NCBI GenBank assembly: GCA_021781495.1
Contig: JAJXWS010000014.1
Location: 1-51,895 of the forward strand
Length of the DNA stretch: 51,895 nucleotides
Reading direction: 5' to 3'
Source: Acidobacteriota bacterium
GTDB lineage: Bacteria > Acidobacteriota > Terriglobia > Terriglobales > Acidobacteriaceae
Position 1 is the first letter of the stretch; the number at the start of each line of letters is the position of its first letter. Below the pieces are notes generated by a model. The model was given only the letters and a program-made list of their open reading frames with translations. It ran no database searches and was not told where the DNA came from. Below are positions 9,243-18,113 of the stretch, in pieces. Position numbers and translations under genes: made by a program.

Positions 9243-10595
9243 ATGCCTGAAGAGACCGCCGCCCCATCGCCTGTTCCGCCCATTGCCACCATCGCCACGC
9301 TCGGCCAGCATGAGGGCCAGTCCGTCACCCTGCGCGGATGGCTCTACAACCTGCGCGAGAGCGGCAAGCTGCTCTTCCCCATCTTTCGCGACGGCACGGG
9401 AACCGTGCAGGGCGTGGCCCATGTGAAGAGCGTTGCGCCCGAGGTGTTTGAGGCGCTCAAGGGCCTCACCCAGGAGTCGTCGGTCATCGTCACCGGCAAG
9501 GTGCGCGCGGACAAGCGCGCTCCCGGCGGCTATGAGCTGGATGTGGAGAATGTGCAGGTGGTGCAGCGCGTGCCGGAGTCGGACCCCTATCCCATCACGC
9601 TGAAGGAGCACGGCGTCGACTTCCTCATGGAGCACCGGCACCTGTGGATCCGCTCGCCGCGCCAGTCCGCCATCCTGCGCATCCGCGCGGAGATCATGCG
9701 CGCCGCGCAGGAGTACTTTGACACCAACGGCTTCATCCGCACTGACCCGCCCATCCTTACCCCGGCGGCCTGCGAGGGCACCTCGACGCTCTTCCCGGTG
9801 GACTACTTCGGCGACCCGGCGTATCTCACCCAGAGTGGCCAGCTCTACATCGAGTCCACGGCGCTGGCGCTGGGCAAGGTGTACAGCTTCGGGCCCACCT
9901 TCCGCGCGGAGAAGTCGAAGACCCGCCGCCACCTGACCGAGTTCTGGATGATCGAGCCGGAGGTTGCCTACTGCGACCTGAACGGCCTGCTGGAGCTGGC
10001 CGAGAACTTCCTCTCGCACATCGTGCAGAGCGTGCTTAAGAATCGCGCCGCGGAGTTGCAGACCATTGGCCGCGACGCGGCAAAGCTGGAAAAGATTCTG
10101 CCGCCGTTCCCGCGCCTGCGCTACGACGAGGCGGCGGCAATGCTGAACGAGGCCCACCGCAAGGGCGAACTGGAGCAGCCCTTCCAGTACGGCAACGACT
10201 TTGGCTCGCCGGACGAGACCTGGCTCAGTTCGCAGTTTGACCGCCCCGTGATGGTGCATCGCTACCCGGCAGACGTGAAGGCGTTCTATATGGAGCCGGA
10301 CCCGGAGGACGCGCGCTTTGCGCTGTGCGTCGACGTGCTGGCCCCGGAGGGCTACGGCGAGGTAATCGGCGGCTCGCAGCGCGTCTCCAGCTATGAGCTG
10401 CTGAAGAGCCGCATCGAGCACCACAAGCTGCCGCTGGAGGCCTTCCAGTGGTATCTCGATCTGCGCCGCTACGGCTCCGTGCCGCATGCCGGCTTTGGCA
10501 TGGGGATTGAGCGCGTGGTGGCGTGGGTCTGCGGGCTGGAGCACGTGCGTGAGACCATTCCCTTTGCGCGCACCCTGCACCGGATTTATCCGTAA
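9243..10595 (+). CDS. asnS: Asparaginyl-tRNA synthetase
   Basis: 450 aa from ATG at 9243; the open frame upstream is low-complexity and overlaps the divergent promoter region. The N-terminal OB-fold binds the anticodon ([17 protein letters not shown]). The class II core shows motif 2 as [22 protein letters not shown] and motif 3 near the C-terminus as [16 protein letters not shown]. The sequence [13 protein letters not shown] and absence of an archaeal-type AspRS insertion favour AsnRS over AspRS. A dedicated AsnRS means asparagine can be charged directly, without the GatCAB detour. Confidence 0.93.
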   Translation: MPEETAAPSPVPPIATIATLGQHEGQSVTLRGWLYNLRESGKLLFPIFRDGTGTVQGVAHVKSVAPEVFEALKGLTQESSVIVTGKVRADKRAPGGYELDVENVQVVQRVPESDPYPITLKEHGVDFLMEHRHLWIRSPRQSAILRIRAEIMRAAQEYFDTNGFIRTDPPILTPAACEGTSTLFPVDYFGDPAYLTQSGQLYIESTALALGKVYSFGPTFRAEKSKTRRHLTEFWMIEPEVAYCDLNGLLELAENFLSHIVQSVLKNRAAELQTIGRDAAKLEKILPPFPRLRYDEAAAMLNEAHRKGELEQPFQYGNDFGSPDETWLSSQFDRPVMVHRYPADVKAFYMEPDPEDARFALCVDVLAPEGYGEVIGGSQRVSSYELLKSRIEHHKLPLEAFQWYLDLRRYGSVPHAGFGMGIERVVAWVCGLEHVRETIPFARTLHRIYP

Positions 10596-10663
10596 CCAGG
10601 AATCCCGGCCGGGCCGGCGGCAATCCAACGGTTGCAGCCATTTTTCCCCACAGGAGTTCCCGG

Positions 10664-11290
10664 ATGACACTGAGTCTGACGGAAGTGAATGCGTTGAAGC
10701 GGCCGCCGGCGGTGGAGGGCGTTCTGCCGGTGATCCACGAGCGCTGGAGCCCGCGCGCCTTCAGCGACCGCGAGGTAAGCAGCGCCGACCTGCACCGCAT
10801 CTTTGAGGCAGCCCGCTGGGCTCCCTCCTCGAACAACGAGCAGCCATGGCGCTTTCTGGTGGGCCTGCGCAACACGCAGACGCACAGTAGTATCGCCGCG
10901 GCGCTCGCGGGCTACAACCACGACTGGGCGCCGAAGGCCCCGGTGCTGATTCTGGGCATGACGCGCAGCCGCACGGTGCGCCGCGATGCTCCCAACGCCT
11001 ACGCGCTCTATGACCTGGGCGCGGCCATGGCCATGCTGGTGCTGCAGGCGCAGGCCCTGGGGCTGGCAACGCACCAGATGGGCGGCTTTGCCCACGCGGC
11101 CATACGCCAGTCGCTGGGGATTCCCGAGCTCTGGGTCTTCGGCTCCGTCACGGCGCTCGGCTACCAGGCCGAACCGGCGGCCTTGGCCAGCGAGGAGATG
11201 ATTGCCCGCGAGGTGGCTCCCCGCACCCGCAAGCCGCTCAGTGAGCTGGCCTTCACTGCTTGGGAGGAGCCCGCAACCCTCGGCGGGTAA
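10664..11290 (+). CDS. Nitroreductase-family FMN oxidoreductase
   Basis: 208 aa, ATG preceded by AGGAG at a good distance. Family hallmarks are the N-terminal RWSPRAFSDREVS, the FMN-contact segment FEAARWAPSSNNEQPWRFLV at about 47-66, and GLATHQMGGFA in the second half. The fold works as a homodimer using NAD(P)H and FMN. Substrates range from nitroaromatics to quinones and cannot be inferred here. It follows asnS by 68 bases and precedes the YdcF-like gene by 91 bases. Confidence 0.88.
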   Translation: MTLSLTEVNALKRPPAVEGVLPVIHERWSPRAFSDREVSSADLHRIFEAARWAPSSNNEQPWRFLVGLRNTQTHSSIAAALAGYNHDWAPKAPVLILGMTRSRTVRRDAPNAYALYDLGAAMAMLVLQAQALGLATHQMGGFAHAAIRQSLGIPELWVFGSVTALGYQAEPAALASEEMIAREVAPRTRKPLSELAFTAWEEPATLGG

Positions 11291-11381
11291 CCGGAAAGCG
11301 AGTAACAAGCTGAATCCCCCGGCCCGCGCGGCGCGGCGGTTTCCACCGGCGTTCACGGTAGAGTGAAGGCTGGGGGCACGT

Positions 11382-12083
11382 ATGGTCACACAGGCACGGC
11401 CGGCAAGAGCGCTTCGCAGGCAGGCTCCGGTACGGCGGCCGCGCCACCGGTACACGCCCTCCCGGCGCAGCCGGATACGCTGGCGCGGGCGCCTGGTGAT
11501 TGCCGCGGCGGTGGTGTCGCTGGCGTTGATCGGCTGGGCCGTGCTCGCCCGCCAGTTCGCCCCGGTCTCCAACACAGGCCGCACGCGCTTTGACGCCATC
11601 ATCGTGCTCGGTTATCCCGCCGATGCCGACGGCAATCCCACGCCGGAGCTGCTCGCCCGCGTCACGGAGGGCGTGCGCGAATACGAGCGCGAAGTGGCCC
11701 CGCGGCTCATCTTTACCGGCGGCGCGGGCCGCAACGGGTTCGTGCAGGCGCAGGTGATGGCGCGCACGGCCGAGGCGCAGGGCATTCCCGCATCGGCCAT
11801 CCTGGAAGAGCCGCAGGCCAGCGACACCATCCACAACGCCTGCTACTCGGTGCGCATTCTGCGGGCGCACGGCTGGAGCTCGGCCGAGGTCGTCTCCAGC
11901 GCCAGCCATCTGCCCCGGGCCGGGCTCATCTTTGACCGGTTTCCGCTGCAGTGGCGCACGCATGCGGCGCCTCCGCAGCAGCCCCGGTCGGCGGCCTACA
12001 CCGCCGCCGTGGCCGCGCTGGAGACGCTGAAGACCCTGCGCTACCTGGCCTACGCCCAGTGGGGCGAGCGCTGCCAGCCGTAA
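11382..12083 (+). CDS. YdcF/ElyC/SanA-family (DUF218) membrane-anchored protein
   Basis: 233 aa. A very Arg-rich N-terminus (residues 1-37) precedes one membrane helix (about 38-58, LVIAAAVVSLALIGWAVLA). The DUF218 domain follows, with DAIIVLGYPAD, LIFTGGAG, the EEPQASDTIHNA motif and SSASHLPRAGLIF. The orientation predicted by the positive-inside rule places the domain outside the cytoplasm. Relatives act in envelope integrity or lipid-carrier metabolism (ElyC, SanA), but the reaction is not established for most members. Confidence 0.85.
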   Translation: MVTQARPARALRRQAPVRRPRHRYTPSRRSRIRWRGRLVIAAAVVSLALIGWAVLARQFAPVSNTGRTRFDAIIVLGYPADADGNPTPELLARVTEGVREYEREVAPRLIFTGGAGRNGFVQAQVMARTAEAQGIPASAILEEPQASDTIHNACYSVRILRAHGWSSAEVVSSASHLPRAGLIFDRFPLQWRTHAAPPQQPRSAAYTAAVAALETLKTLRYLAYAQWGERCQP

Positions 12084-12138
12084 AAGGTCGCGCGCGCGCG
12101 TTGTCCGGCCATGGCGTGGTCCTGTAAGCTGAGTGGTG

Positions 12139-12849
12139 ATGCGTCTTCCAGTAAGCTTTTCTGCCGCTTTTGCCGCCGTAGCGGCTCTGGCCCTGATGGG
12201 TGCGCCGCGCGCGCATGCCCAGAACCAGAGCACCACCGCCTCCCGTACCTCGGGCACGGGCACGTACATTGCCATCGATCCGCTGGCCGGTGTGCACTAT
12301 GACAACCGTTACGACCTCTCGGTTGGCATGGCGTATGCCCACATCAAGGCCGGTCCCACCCTGCTGCAGGGCGCCAACCTCGGCGGCGTGGACGTGGACG
12401 GCTCCTACTGGCTCAGCAAGCACTGGGGCGCGGAAGGCACGTTCCGCGGCTACCTGGGCACCAGCGGCGCCGCTCCCAACCCCTACAACATCAGCGGACC
12501 GTTCATCAGCGAGTACTTTTTCGCGGCCGGTCCGGAGTGGCTGGGCCCGCACAACAAGCACGGCGCGCTGATCGCGCATGCCATGGTGGGCGGCGTGAAG
12601 GGCATCTTTCAGCACGACCTGCGCGGTCAGTCGCCTTCCGTCGTGGGCTTCTACAACGACCAGCTGGCCCCGGCGGCGATTATCGGCGGACACATTGATC
12701 TGAATCGCTCCGCGCGCTGGGTCTTCCGCATCACGCCGGATGCGCTGGTTACGCGCTACGGCATCAACTACGGCAGCAAGATTACGCAGACCGATGTGAA
12801 CTTCGCCATCTCGGTCGGCGTGGATTATCGCTTCAAAAAGAAGCGCTGA
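12139..12849 (+). CDS. Small outer-membrane beta-barrel protein
   Basis: 236 aa from ATG at 12139 (two GTG codons lie just upstream). A Sec signal peptide ends near AHAQ at about residue 27. The rest alternates polar and aromatic residues in short strands rich in Gly and Tyr (YIAIDPLAGVHY, VGMAYAHIKAG) and ends in a barrel-like final strand, AISVGVDYRFKKKR. This matches eight-to-ten-stranded OMP-type barrels of the OmpA/porin-like superfamily. No periplasmic domain is present. The function is not known. A strong terminator follows. Confidence 0.7.
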   Translation: MRLPVSFSAAFAAVAALALMGAPRAHAQNQSTTASRTSGTGTYIAIDPLAGVHYDNRYDLSVGMAYAHIKAGPTLLQGANLGGVDVDGSYWLSKHWGAEGTFRGYLGTSGAAPNPYNISGPFISEYFFAAGPEWLGPHNKHGALIAHAMVGGVKGIFQHDLRGQSPSVVGFYNDQLAPAAIIGGHIDLNRSARWVFRITPDALVTRYGINYGSKITQTDVNFAISVGVDYRFKKKR

Positions 12850-12890
12850 AGCAGCCCGCCCGCCGGCCAGCGGCAGGCAGAGGGAACGCG

Positions 12891-12939
12891 AAACCGGGAT
12901 TCGCGGCGACGGAACAGGGTCGCCGGAGTCCCGGTTTTT
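12891..12939 (+). terminator. Rho-independent terminator after the barrel gene
   Basis: AAACCGGGA pairs with TCCCGGTTT, enclosing an inner stem GGCGAC/GTCGCC, and ends in TTTTT at 12935-12939. It closes the plus-strand group before glgC. Confidence 0.8.
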
Positions 12940-13131
12940 CTGTGTCTGCAAGGGCATCCGCGCAGCGGAAAATTGACAGGCTGCGACTGTCCTGTGCGTG
13001 TGGTATTCTCCACCGTTCGGGGATGGCTGTGGAAAAGTGTCACCGGCAAAAATGCTGTACCGGATAGCGGCACCGGAGGTCGAGAGCCGCTGGAACGGAC
13101 TGGTAACCCCAGGAAGACAGGGAGCACACAC

Positions 13132-14385
13132 ATGAAGGACACATTGGGAGTTCTGCTTGCGGGAGGAGCCGGCGAGCGGCTTTTCCCACTGACCCGCGAT
13201 CGCGCCAAGCCGGCTGTGCCCTTTGGCGGGCACTATCGAATCATCGACATTACCCTTTCAAACTGCATTAATTCGGGACTGCGCAAGGTCTACATCATGA
13301 CGCAGTACAAGGCGCTCTCGCTGAACCGCCACATCCGCGAAGGCTGGACAGGCACCGTGGCCACCGAGCTGGGCGAGTTCATTGAGATGCTGCCGCCGAT
13401 GCAGCGCACCGGCGCCAACTGGTACATGGGCACCGCCGACGCCGTGTATCAGAACATCTACTCCATCGGCAGCGAGCAGCCAAAGCACATCATCATCCTC
13501 AGCGGCGACCACATCTACAAGATGAACTACGCGCGGATGCTGGAGCACCACAAGGAAACCAAGGCTGAAATCACCCTGGCCACGCTGCCCATTCCGCCCG
13601 ATGAGGTCTCGCGCTTCGGCGTGGTGGAGGTCGGCCAGTCCGGCGAGATCATGGGCTTCCAGGAGAAGCCGGCTTCCACCAGCTTCCGCTCGCCCTTCAA
13701 CCCCAACTCCGTGGATGCCTCCATGGGCATTTACATCTTCAACACTGAGGTGCTGCTGCGCGCGCTCATCGCTGACGCCGAGGATCCCAACTCCAAGCAC
13801 GACTTTGGCCACAACATCCTGCCCAACCTGCTCGGCAAGAAGAAGATGATGGCCTACAGCTTTGTGGACGAGAACAAGCAGCAGGCGCTTTACTGGCGCG
13901 ACGTGGGAACGCTCGACTCCTACTACGACGCGAACATGGATCTCTGCTCGGTGTCGCCGGTCTTCAACCTGTATGACAAGGGCTGGCCCATCCGCACGCG
14001 CGTGCGGCAGTATCCGCCCGCCAAGTTCGTCTTTGGCGAGCCGGGCCGTACCGGCATGGCCATGAACTCCATCATCACCGCCGGCGTCATCATCTCCGGC
14101 GCGTCGGTGTCAAACTCCGTGCTGTCGCAGGATGTGCGCGTCAACTCGTACTCAGACGTGGACTCGAGCATCATCTTCTCGCATGTCAACATCGGGCGGC
14201 ACTGCCGGATCCGGCGCGCCATCATCGACCGCGACGTGCACATTCCGGAGGGCACGGTCATCGGCTATGACCCGGTGGAGGACAAGCGCCGGTACTTCGT
14301 CACGCCGTCCGGGCTGACGATTGTCACCCGCGACGTGTCGCTGTTTGAGAACCCGGTGGACCCGGAGTTCCTCGAGCGGTACTGA
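13132..14385 (+). CDS. glgC: Glucose-1-phosphate adenylyltransferase (ADP-glucose pyrophosphorylase)
   Basis: 417 aa from ATG at 13132, preceded by GGGAG; the open frame reaches upstream to 12973 but starts in the leader. The nucleotidyltransferase signature LLAGGAGERLFPLTRDRAKPAVPFGG is at residues 8-33 and is followed by YRIIDITLSNCINSG. WRDVGTLDSYYDAN is a second family motif. The C-terminal part is a left-handed beta-helix. The enzyme makes ADP-glucose from ATP and glucose-1-phosphate, the first committed step of bacterial glycogen synthesis, and is usually allosteric. No other glg gene is adjacent. Confidence 0.95.
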   Translation: MKDTLGVLLAGGAGERLFPLTRDRAKPAVPFGGHYRIIDITLSNCINSGLRKVYIMTQYKALSLNRHIREGWTGTVATELGEFIEMLPPMQRTGANWYMGTADAVYQNIYSIGSEQPKHIIILSGDHIYKMNYARMLEHHKETKAEITLATLPIPPDEVSRFGVVEVGQSGEIMGFQEKPASTSFRSPFNPNSVDASMGIYIFNTEVLLRALIADAEDPNSKHDFGHNILPNLLGKKKMMAYSFVDENKQQALYWRDVGTLDSYYDANMDLCSVSPVFNLYDKGWPIRTRVRQYPPAKFVFGEPGRTGMAMNSIITAGVIISGASVSNSVLSQDVRVNSYSDVDSSIIFSHVNIGRHCRIRRAIIDRDVHIPEGTVIGYDPVEDKRRYFVTPSGLTIVTRDVSLFENPVDPEFLERY

Positions 14386-14442
14386 TCCGTGGGCGCACTG
14401 GGTGGGAAACCATAACCCCGCCCGGTCGAGTCCCAGGCAAAC

Positions 14443-14477
14443 GGTTGCCCCACCCTTGTCCTTCGCGCCAGCGAAGG
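14443..14477 (+). repeat. 35-base repeat element, copy 1 (inverted partner at 15034-15068)
   Basis: Starts GGTTGCCCCACCCTTGTCC and ends in a perfect small hairpin CCTTCGC-GCCA-GCGAAGG (14460-14477). The reverse complement is found at 15034-15068 with two differences. Confidence 0.75.
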
Positions 14478-15033
14478 GCAGGGAGGGAGCATACCTCCCT
14501 TGGCTACACCCCATCCCTTCCAACCCATGTTCACTTGATCAAGTGTCCTCTTGAGCGAGCGCAGCGAGTGGAAAGATCCGCGGTTGGTTTTCGCCGGATC
14601 GCCGGGAAAGGCGAATATAAGGCGAAACCGACTTCGTAATTTTTCGCACGATTTTCTGTGGAAAACAAAATTTTCAGGGGGGGGTGGGGGTACCCCCTAG
14701 CTGCCAGCTTTTAGCCGTTAGCTTCTAGCTCGGTGGTGGCCGTTGGTTCGACATAGTTCAAGGTTAGCGAATTGTGTGAAAATACTTCGCACGTTGGGAT
14801 GCGGGAATTTTCTGTTTGTTTTCAATAAGTTGGAGGGTGGCTGGGGATTTGGGGTGTTGACAGGGGGTTACCGCTGCCTTGGTTCGTGCCTGCCCACCCA
14901 TGTCGTCCGCTGGAGCGGACGCCATGCATGGGGCACCCGATTTCGTGGTCCTGCATACGTCCTCCCAGGTCTCAGAAGCGAGACCTGGGGCACCCGGCAC
15001 CCGGCCTGGGGCACCCGGCTCCCACCCTGTCCC

Positions 15034-15068
15034 CCTCGCTGGCGCGAAGGGACAAGGGTGGGGCAACC
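15034..15068 (-). repeat. 35-base repeat element, copy 2
   Basis: Inverted copy of 14443-14477, nearly identical apart from one substitution or indel in the hairpin stem and one extra G. The pair brackets the other hairpins of this spacer. Confidence 0.7.
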
Positions 15069-15177
15069 GCGAATGTCGGGAATGACGCACCCGGTCCCTC
15101 GGCTTTCTTGACCCGGAACGGCAACCTGGCGCAAGATTTAGGCTCCAGGTCTCGAAGTCGAAGAAGGGCTTTCTGGG

Positions 15178-15420
15178 ATGAGCGTAGAGAGGATGGATGT
15201 CCTCCGCGGCGTTTTGCGGGATGGCGACTTCAGCTGCAAGTGCACGGTGAAGCTTTTAACCACGCTCACGGCGGGGCAGGCGGGCAATGCCGTCCGCACC
15301 CGGCTTGAGATTGCGTCGGTGGAGCAGACGCCGCCCGATGGGCTTTACCGGCTGAACGTGCTCGGACGCATCTTCAAGGTCCGATACGAGAGCGGCGTAT
15401 GGCCAACCCTGCACCTCTAG
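15178..15420 (+). CDS. Small hypothetical protein
   Basis: 80 aa if started at ATG 15178; a second ATG lies at 15193. The composition is protein-like (balanced charges, alternating hydrophobics), unlike the repeat spacer just before it. The middle reads as a likely beta-rich segment (RLEIASVEQTPPDGLYRLNV, then GRIFKVRYESGVW). I do not recognise the family. It lies 79 bases upstream of the ECF promoter at 15500 and on the same strand. Confidence 0.45.
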   Translation: MSVERMDVLRGVLRDGDFSCKCTVKLLTTLTAGQAGNAVRTRLEIASVEQTPPDGLYRLNVLGRIFKVRYESGVWPTLHL

Positions 15421-15499
15421 CCAGTGCCAGGTGAGCATCTCCGCAGACCCCGCTCTGAGGCCGTCTCGGGCCCGGGCGGAACCCTGCCTGACCGGCCAC

Positions 15500-15526
15500 G
15501 GAACAAATCCAGCAAATTCTTCGTAA
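15500..15526 (+). promoter_or_regulatory. ECF-sigma type promoter, GGAAC-N17-CGTAA
   Basis: GGAAC at 15500-15504 and CGTAA at 15522-15526 with exactly 17 bases between them, the classic ECF/sigma-E promoter form. It lies about 165 bases before the sigma-factor start, so autoregulation of the operon is the likely reading. Confidence 0.65.
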
Positions 15527-15691
15527 TGCCCCCATATGCAATGCGCAGGTACATTAAGCTGGAGCGTGTTGGGGCTGGGGGTGCCGCCCGGAGCAGTACG
15601 GCGGAGGGAACAGCTCAGCGAGACGGGCGCTCCGTTGCCGCCGGGGAGAGGTAATCCGGCCAGCGTGGCGGGTGTCGTGCCCGGGACTCGC

Positions 15692-16306
15692 ATGGTGCGC
15701 GGGGAGGTGAGACCGCTGGAGATCGACTGGTCCCAAGTCGTCCGCCGCTGCATGGACGGCGATTCCGGCGCGTGGGCTGAACTGGTCCGTACGCACCATC
15801 GGCGTGTCTATGCGCTCTGCTACCGCTTTACGGGCAACGCGGCCGATGCCGAGGATCTGACCCAGGACGTCTTCCTCAAGATCTATTCCAACCTGGCCAG
15901 CTTTGACGGAGCGCGCGGCAGCCTGCAGGTGTGGATCACGACCATGACGCGCAACCTGCTGGTGGACAACTTCCGCCGGACGCGCAACCTGCGCGCCACT
16001 GATTCGCTGGATGAGGGGTGGGATGCCACCGACGAGCTGCGGCCGGTGGACCGGTTGATGTCGGGCGGCCCCTCGCCGCACGAGGCAGCAGCGCAGAAGG
16101 AAGTAGCGCGGATGGTGCAGAGCGCGCTCACCCGCGTCTCCGCCGAGCTGCGCGAGGCCGTCATTCTGCGCGACCTGCAGGACATGGATTACAAGGAGAT
16201 TGCCCAGGTGCTGGGCATCCCCGAGGGGACCGTAAAGTCCCGCATCAGCAGAGGGCGCGCGGAACTGGCGCGGCTGCTGGAGCGTAATAAACGAGAGGTG
16301 ATGTAA
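15692..16306 (+). CDS. ECF RNA polymerase sigma factor (sigma-E type)
   Basis: 204 aa from ATG at 15692; the frame is open upstream but that part is low-complexity leader. The sigma-2 region includes LTQDVFLKIYSNLASFDG and the WITTMTRNLLVDNFRR segment that contacts the -10 element. A linker of about 35 residues (DSLDEGWDATDELRPVDRL) joins it to sigma-4, ELREAVILRDLQDMDYKEIA followed by QVLGIPEGTVKSRISRGRAE. Its stop overlaps the anti-sigma start as TAATG. A GGAAC-N17-CGTAA promoter upstream suggests it drives its own operon. Confidence 0.93.
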   Translation: MVRGEVRPLEIDWSQVVRRCMDGDSGAWAELVRTHHRRVYALCYRFTGNAADAEDLTQDVFLKIYSNLASFDGARGSLQVWITTMTRNLLVDNFRRTRNLRATDSLDEGWDATDELRPVDRLMSGGPSPHEAAAQKEVARMVQSALTRVSAELREAVILRDLQDMDYKEIAQVLGIPEGTVKSRISRGRAELARLLERNKREVM

Positions 16307-17253
16307 TGGCAGACCGAGTGCACATTCCGAATTCCCCGGCATGCGGGCAGTGGGAAACACTGCTGGCCGATGCGCTGGACGGGCTGCTGACGCCGGAAGA
16401 GGAAGCAGTCTTCACGCAGCACATGGCAGTGTGCCCGGCGTGTACGGCATTGTTTGAGGAGTCGCGGCGAGGGCGCGAGTGGATGGAGTTCCTCTCGCCC
16501 GAGCCGGAGGTTCCCGAGGGGTTGCTGGACCGGATTCTGGCCCAGACCGGCCCGGGCAAGGCGGCGAACGCGGGGCTGGTGACCAGCGCGGGCAACGTGC
16601 TCCCCATGCCTCCCGCGTGGCAGCGCCCCGGCGTCGTGGGCTGGATCCATCGCTTTGCCGAGCCGCGCCTGATGATGACGGCGGCAATGGCCTTCTTCTC
16701 CATTGCACTGACTTTGAACTTGACCGGGGTACAGTTGTCGGACCTGAAGCTCGCGAACCTGCGGCCCAGCGCGGTCCGCTCGTTCATGGAGCGCCGGCTC
16801 ACGATGGCCTCGACCCCGATCATTCGCTACTACGACCACCTTCGCCTGGTATACGAAGTCGAAACGCGGATGCGGGAGCTGCGCCGCACCACGCAAGGCG
16901 AGGGCAACGACAACCAGCAGCCGAACGACGCCCAGCCGGCAGCGCCCGGGGAATCGAAACAGAACCTCGACCGCAAAGACGGAGGATCTCGCGTGGATCC
17001 GCCGCAGCAGTCGGGGACCCCGGCGTTGAAAGATTCCTCCGATTACGTGGAGGCATCCCTTACACTTCAGGACCGGCAAGCGCAGTCTGGACAGGGGAAG
17101 CATGTTCGCGCGGAATTTGCGTGGGCAGCTGGGGGCTCTGACGTAACGGAGGGGCCACAGGCGGGCGCACGGGTTTCCAGCGGGAACGCTGATTCTGTAC
17201 AGAACGGCTCCGCAACAGGAAGTTGGGAAAGGAGCACAGTATGGACTGCGTAA
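16306..17253 (+). CDS. Membrane anti-sigma factor with zinc-binding ZAS domain
   Basis: 315 aa. The first 50 residues form a zf-HC2/ZAS anti-sigma domain: C13, then H39-x3-C43-x2-C46 (HMAVCPAC), the ligands that clamp ECF sigma factors. One membrane helix follows near residues 122-144 (LMMTAAMAFFSIALTLNLTG). The extracytoplasmic part after it is hydrophilic and probably disordered, with Gln/Asn/Ser-rich stretches from about 195. It starts inside the sigma stop codon and its last 13 bases overlap the next gene. It should hold the sigma factor at the inner membrane until an envelope signal releases it; the release route is not visible. Confidence 0.88.
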   Translation: MADRVHIPNSPACGQWETLLADALDGLLTPEEEAVFTQHMAVCPACTALFEESRRGREWMEFLSPEPEVPEGLLDRILAQTGPGKAANAGLVTSAGNVLPMPPAWQRPGVVGWIHRFAEPRLMMTAAMAFFSIALTLNLTGVQLSDLKLANLRPSAVRSFMERRLTMASTPIIRYYDHLRLVYEVETRMRELRRTTQGEGNDNQQPNDAQPAAPGESKQNLDRKDGGSRVDPPQQSGTPALKDSSDYVEASLTLQDRQAQSGQGKHVRAEFAWAAGGSDVTEGPQAGARVSSGNADSVQNGSATGSWERSTVWTA

Positions 17254-18113
17254 ATCATGCTGGAGTGACGGCAACAGCGTATTGCCAGAACTGCGGCAAA
17301 GCCATGTGCGCTGCGTGCGTTCGCACCGCGCCAGGAGGGCAGGTGCTCTGCGAGCCGTGCTTTATGGCCTGGCAGCGGATGCAACAGCCGTTCGTGGCGC
17401 CTCCGGCCGGCGTGCCCAGCCCGGCGGCTGCCGCTGTGCTGGGGCTGATTCCCGGCGTCGGCGCGATGTATAACGGCCAGTTCTTCAAGGGCCTCATCCA
17501 TGTGGTGATCTTCGCGATGCTGGTGACCATCTCGGGCCAGTACGCGATCTTCGGGATCTTCATAGCGGCGTGGATTCTGTACCAGTCGTTTGAGGCCTAT
17601 CACACGGCCATCGCGCGGCGCGACGGACTGCCGCTCCCCGATCCGCTGGGGCTGAATGAAGTGGGCAACTGGCTGAACCTCGGAATGCACTCGCGGCCGC
17701 CGTATCCGGGCCAGCCCGGCGCAGGACCAATGCCCGGACCAGCGCCCGGAACTGCTCCCGGCTCTGCGCCCGGATTTGTCTCCGGAGCCGCTCCCGGTCC
17801 CGTGCCGCCGCCGTATGAAGCAGCCGGATACCAGCAGCCTCCGTATCAGCCTCCGTATCAGGCGCCCTATCAGGCCCCATATCCGCCGATGGGCGTTGAG
17901 GTTGAGCCTCCTCCCGTGCCGCCCGTCTACTGGAAGCGCAAGGAGCCAATCGGTGCGGTCATTCTCATCGGCTTCGGGCTGATTCTGCTCATGAACCAGA
18001 TGGGCTTCGTAACCGCGCGCATCGTGCACTTCCTGTGGCCGCTGATCTTTATCGGCCTGGGCGCGTGGCTGATCGTTCGCCGCGTTGGAGACACGAAGGG
18101 AGGCCCGCAATGA
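17241..18113 (+). CDS. B-box zinc-finger protein with membrane helices and LiaI/LiaF-like C-terminus
   Basis: 290 aa from ATG at 17241, chosen for the GGAAAGGAG ribosome site; it overlaps the anti-sigma gene by 13 bases. Residues 3-40 hold a B-box-like zinc site with C3, H6, C15, C18, C23, C26, C37 and C40. Hydrophobic helices follow (AAAVLGLIPGVGAMYNGQF, VVIFAMLVTISGQYAIFGIF). A Pro/Gly/Tyr-rich linker spans about 150-220 (PGPAPGT, YQPPYQAPY repeats). The C-terminus has paired helices, AVILIGFGLILLMNQMGF and FLWPLIFIGLGAWLIV, like the LiaI-LiaF transmembrane region. Probably a membrane sensor or scaffold in the envelope-stress operon; that role is inferred from context. Confidence 0.8.
   Translation: MDCVNHAGVTATAYCQNCGKAMCAACVRTAPGGQVLCEPCFMAWQRMQQPFVAPPAGVPSPAAAAVLGLIPGVGAMYNGQFFKGLIHVVIFAMLVTISGQYAIFGIFIAAWILYQSFEAYHTAIARRDGLPLPDPLGLNEVGNWLNLGMHSRPPYPGQPGAGPMPGPAPGTAPGSAPGFVSGAAPGPVPPPYEAAGYQQPPYQPPYQAPYQAPYPPMGVEVEPPPVPPVYWKRKEPIGAVILIGFGLILLMNQMGFVTARIVHFLWPLIFIGLGAWLIVRRVGDTKGGPQ

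Larger units (their letters stand above)
14386..15177. repeat. Repeat- and hairpin-rich intergenic region
   Basis: About 790 bases without a credible gene. It contains an inverted pair of 35-base elements (14443-14477 and 15034-15068), a 14-bp palindrome (14532-14545), a G-run ending in GGGGGTACCCCC (14686-14697), a hairpin with stems CGTCCGCT/AGCGGACG (14904-14921) and a hairpin CCCAGGTCTC/GAGACCTGGG (14964-14989). The phrases GGGGCACCC and CACCCGGC recur between 14931 and 15020. Short frames through it give Pro/Arg/Trp-rich nonsense. It resembles dispersed intergenic repeats rather than coding DNA. Confidence 0.75.

Noticed and set aside
9117..10670. 517-aa minus-strand frame
   Set aside because: Antisense to asnS; no recognisable motif.
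12973..13017. TTGACA box upstream of glgC as promoter
   Set aside because: The nearest -10-like TATTCT is about 25 bases away, too far for a normal pair.
11926..13233. 435-aa minus-strand frame
   Set aside because: Runs across the barrel gene, a terminator and the glgC leader; low-complexity.
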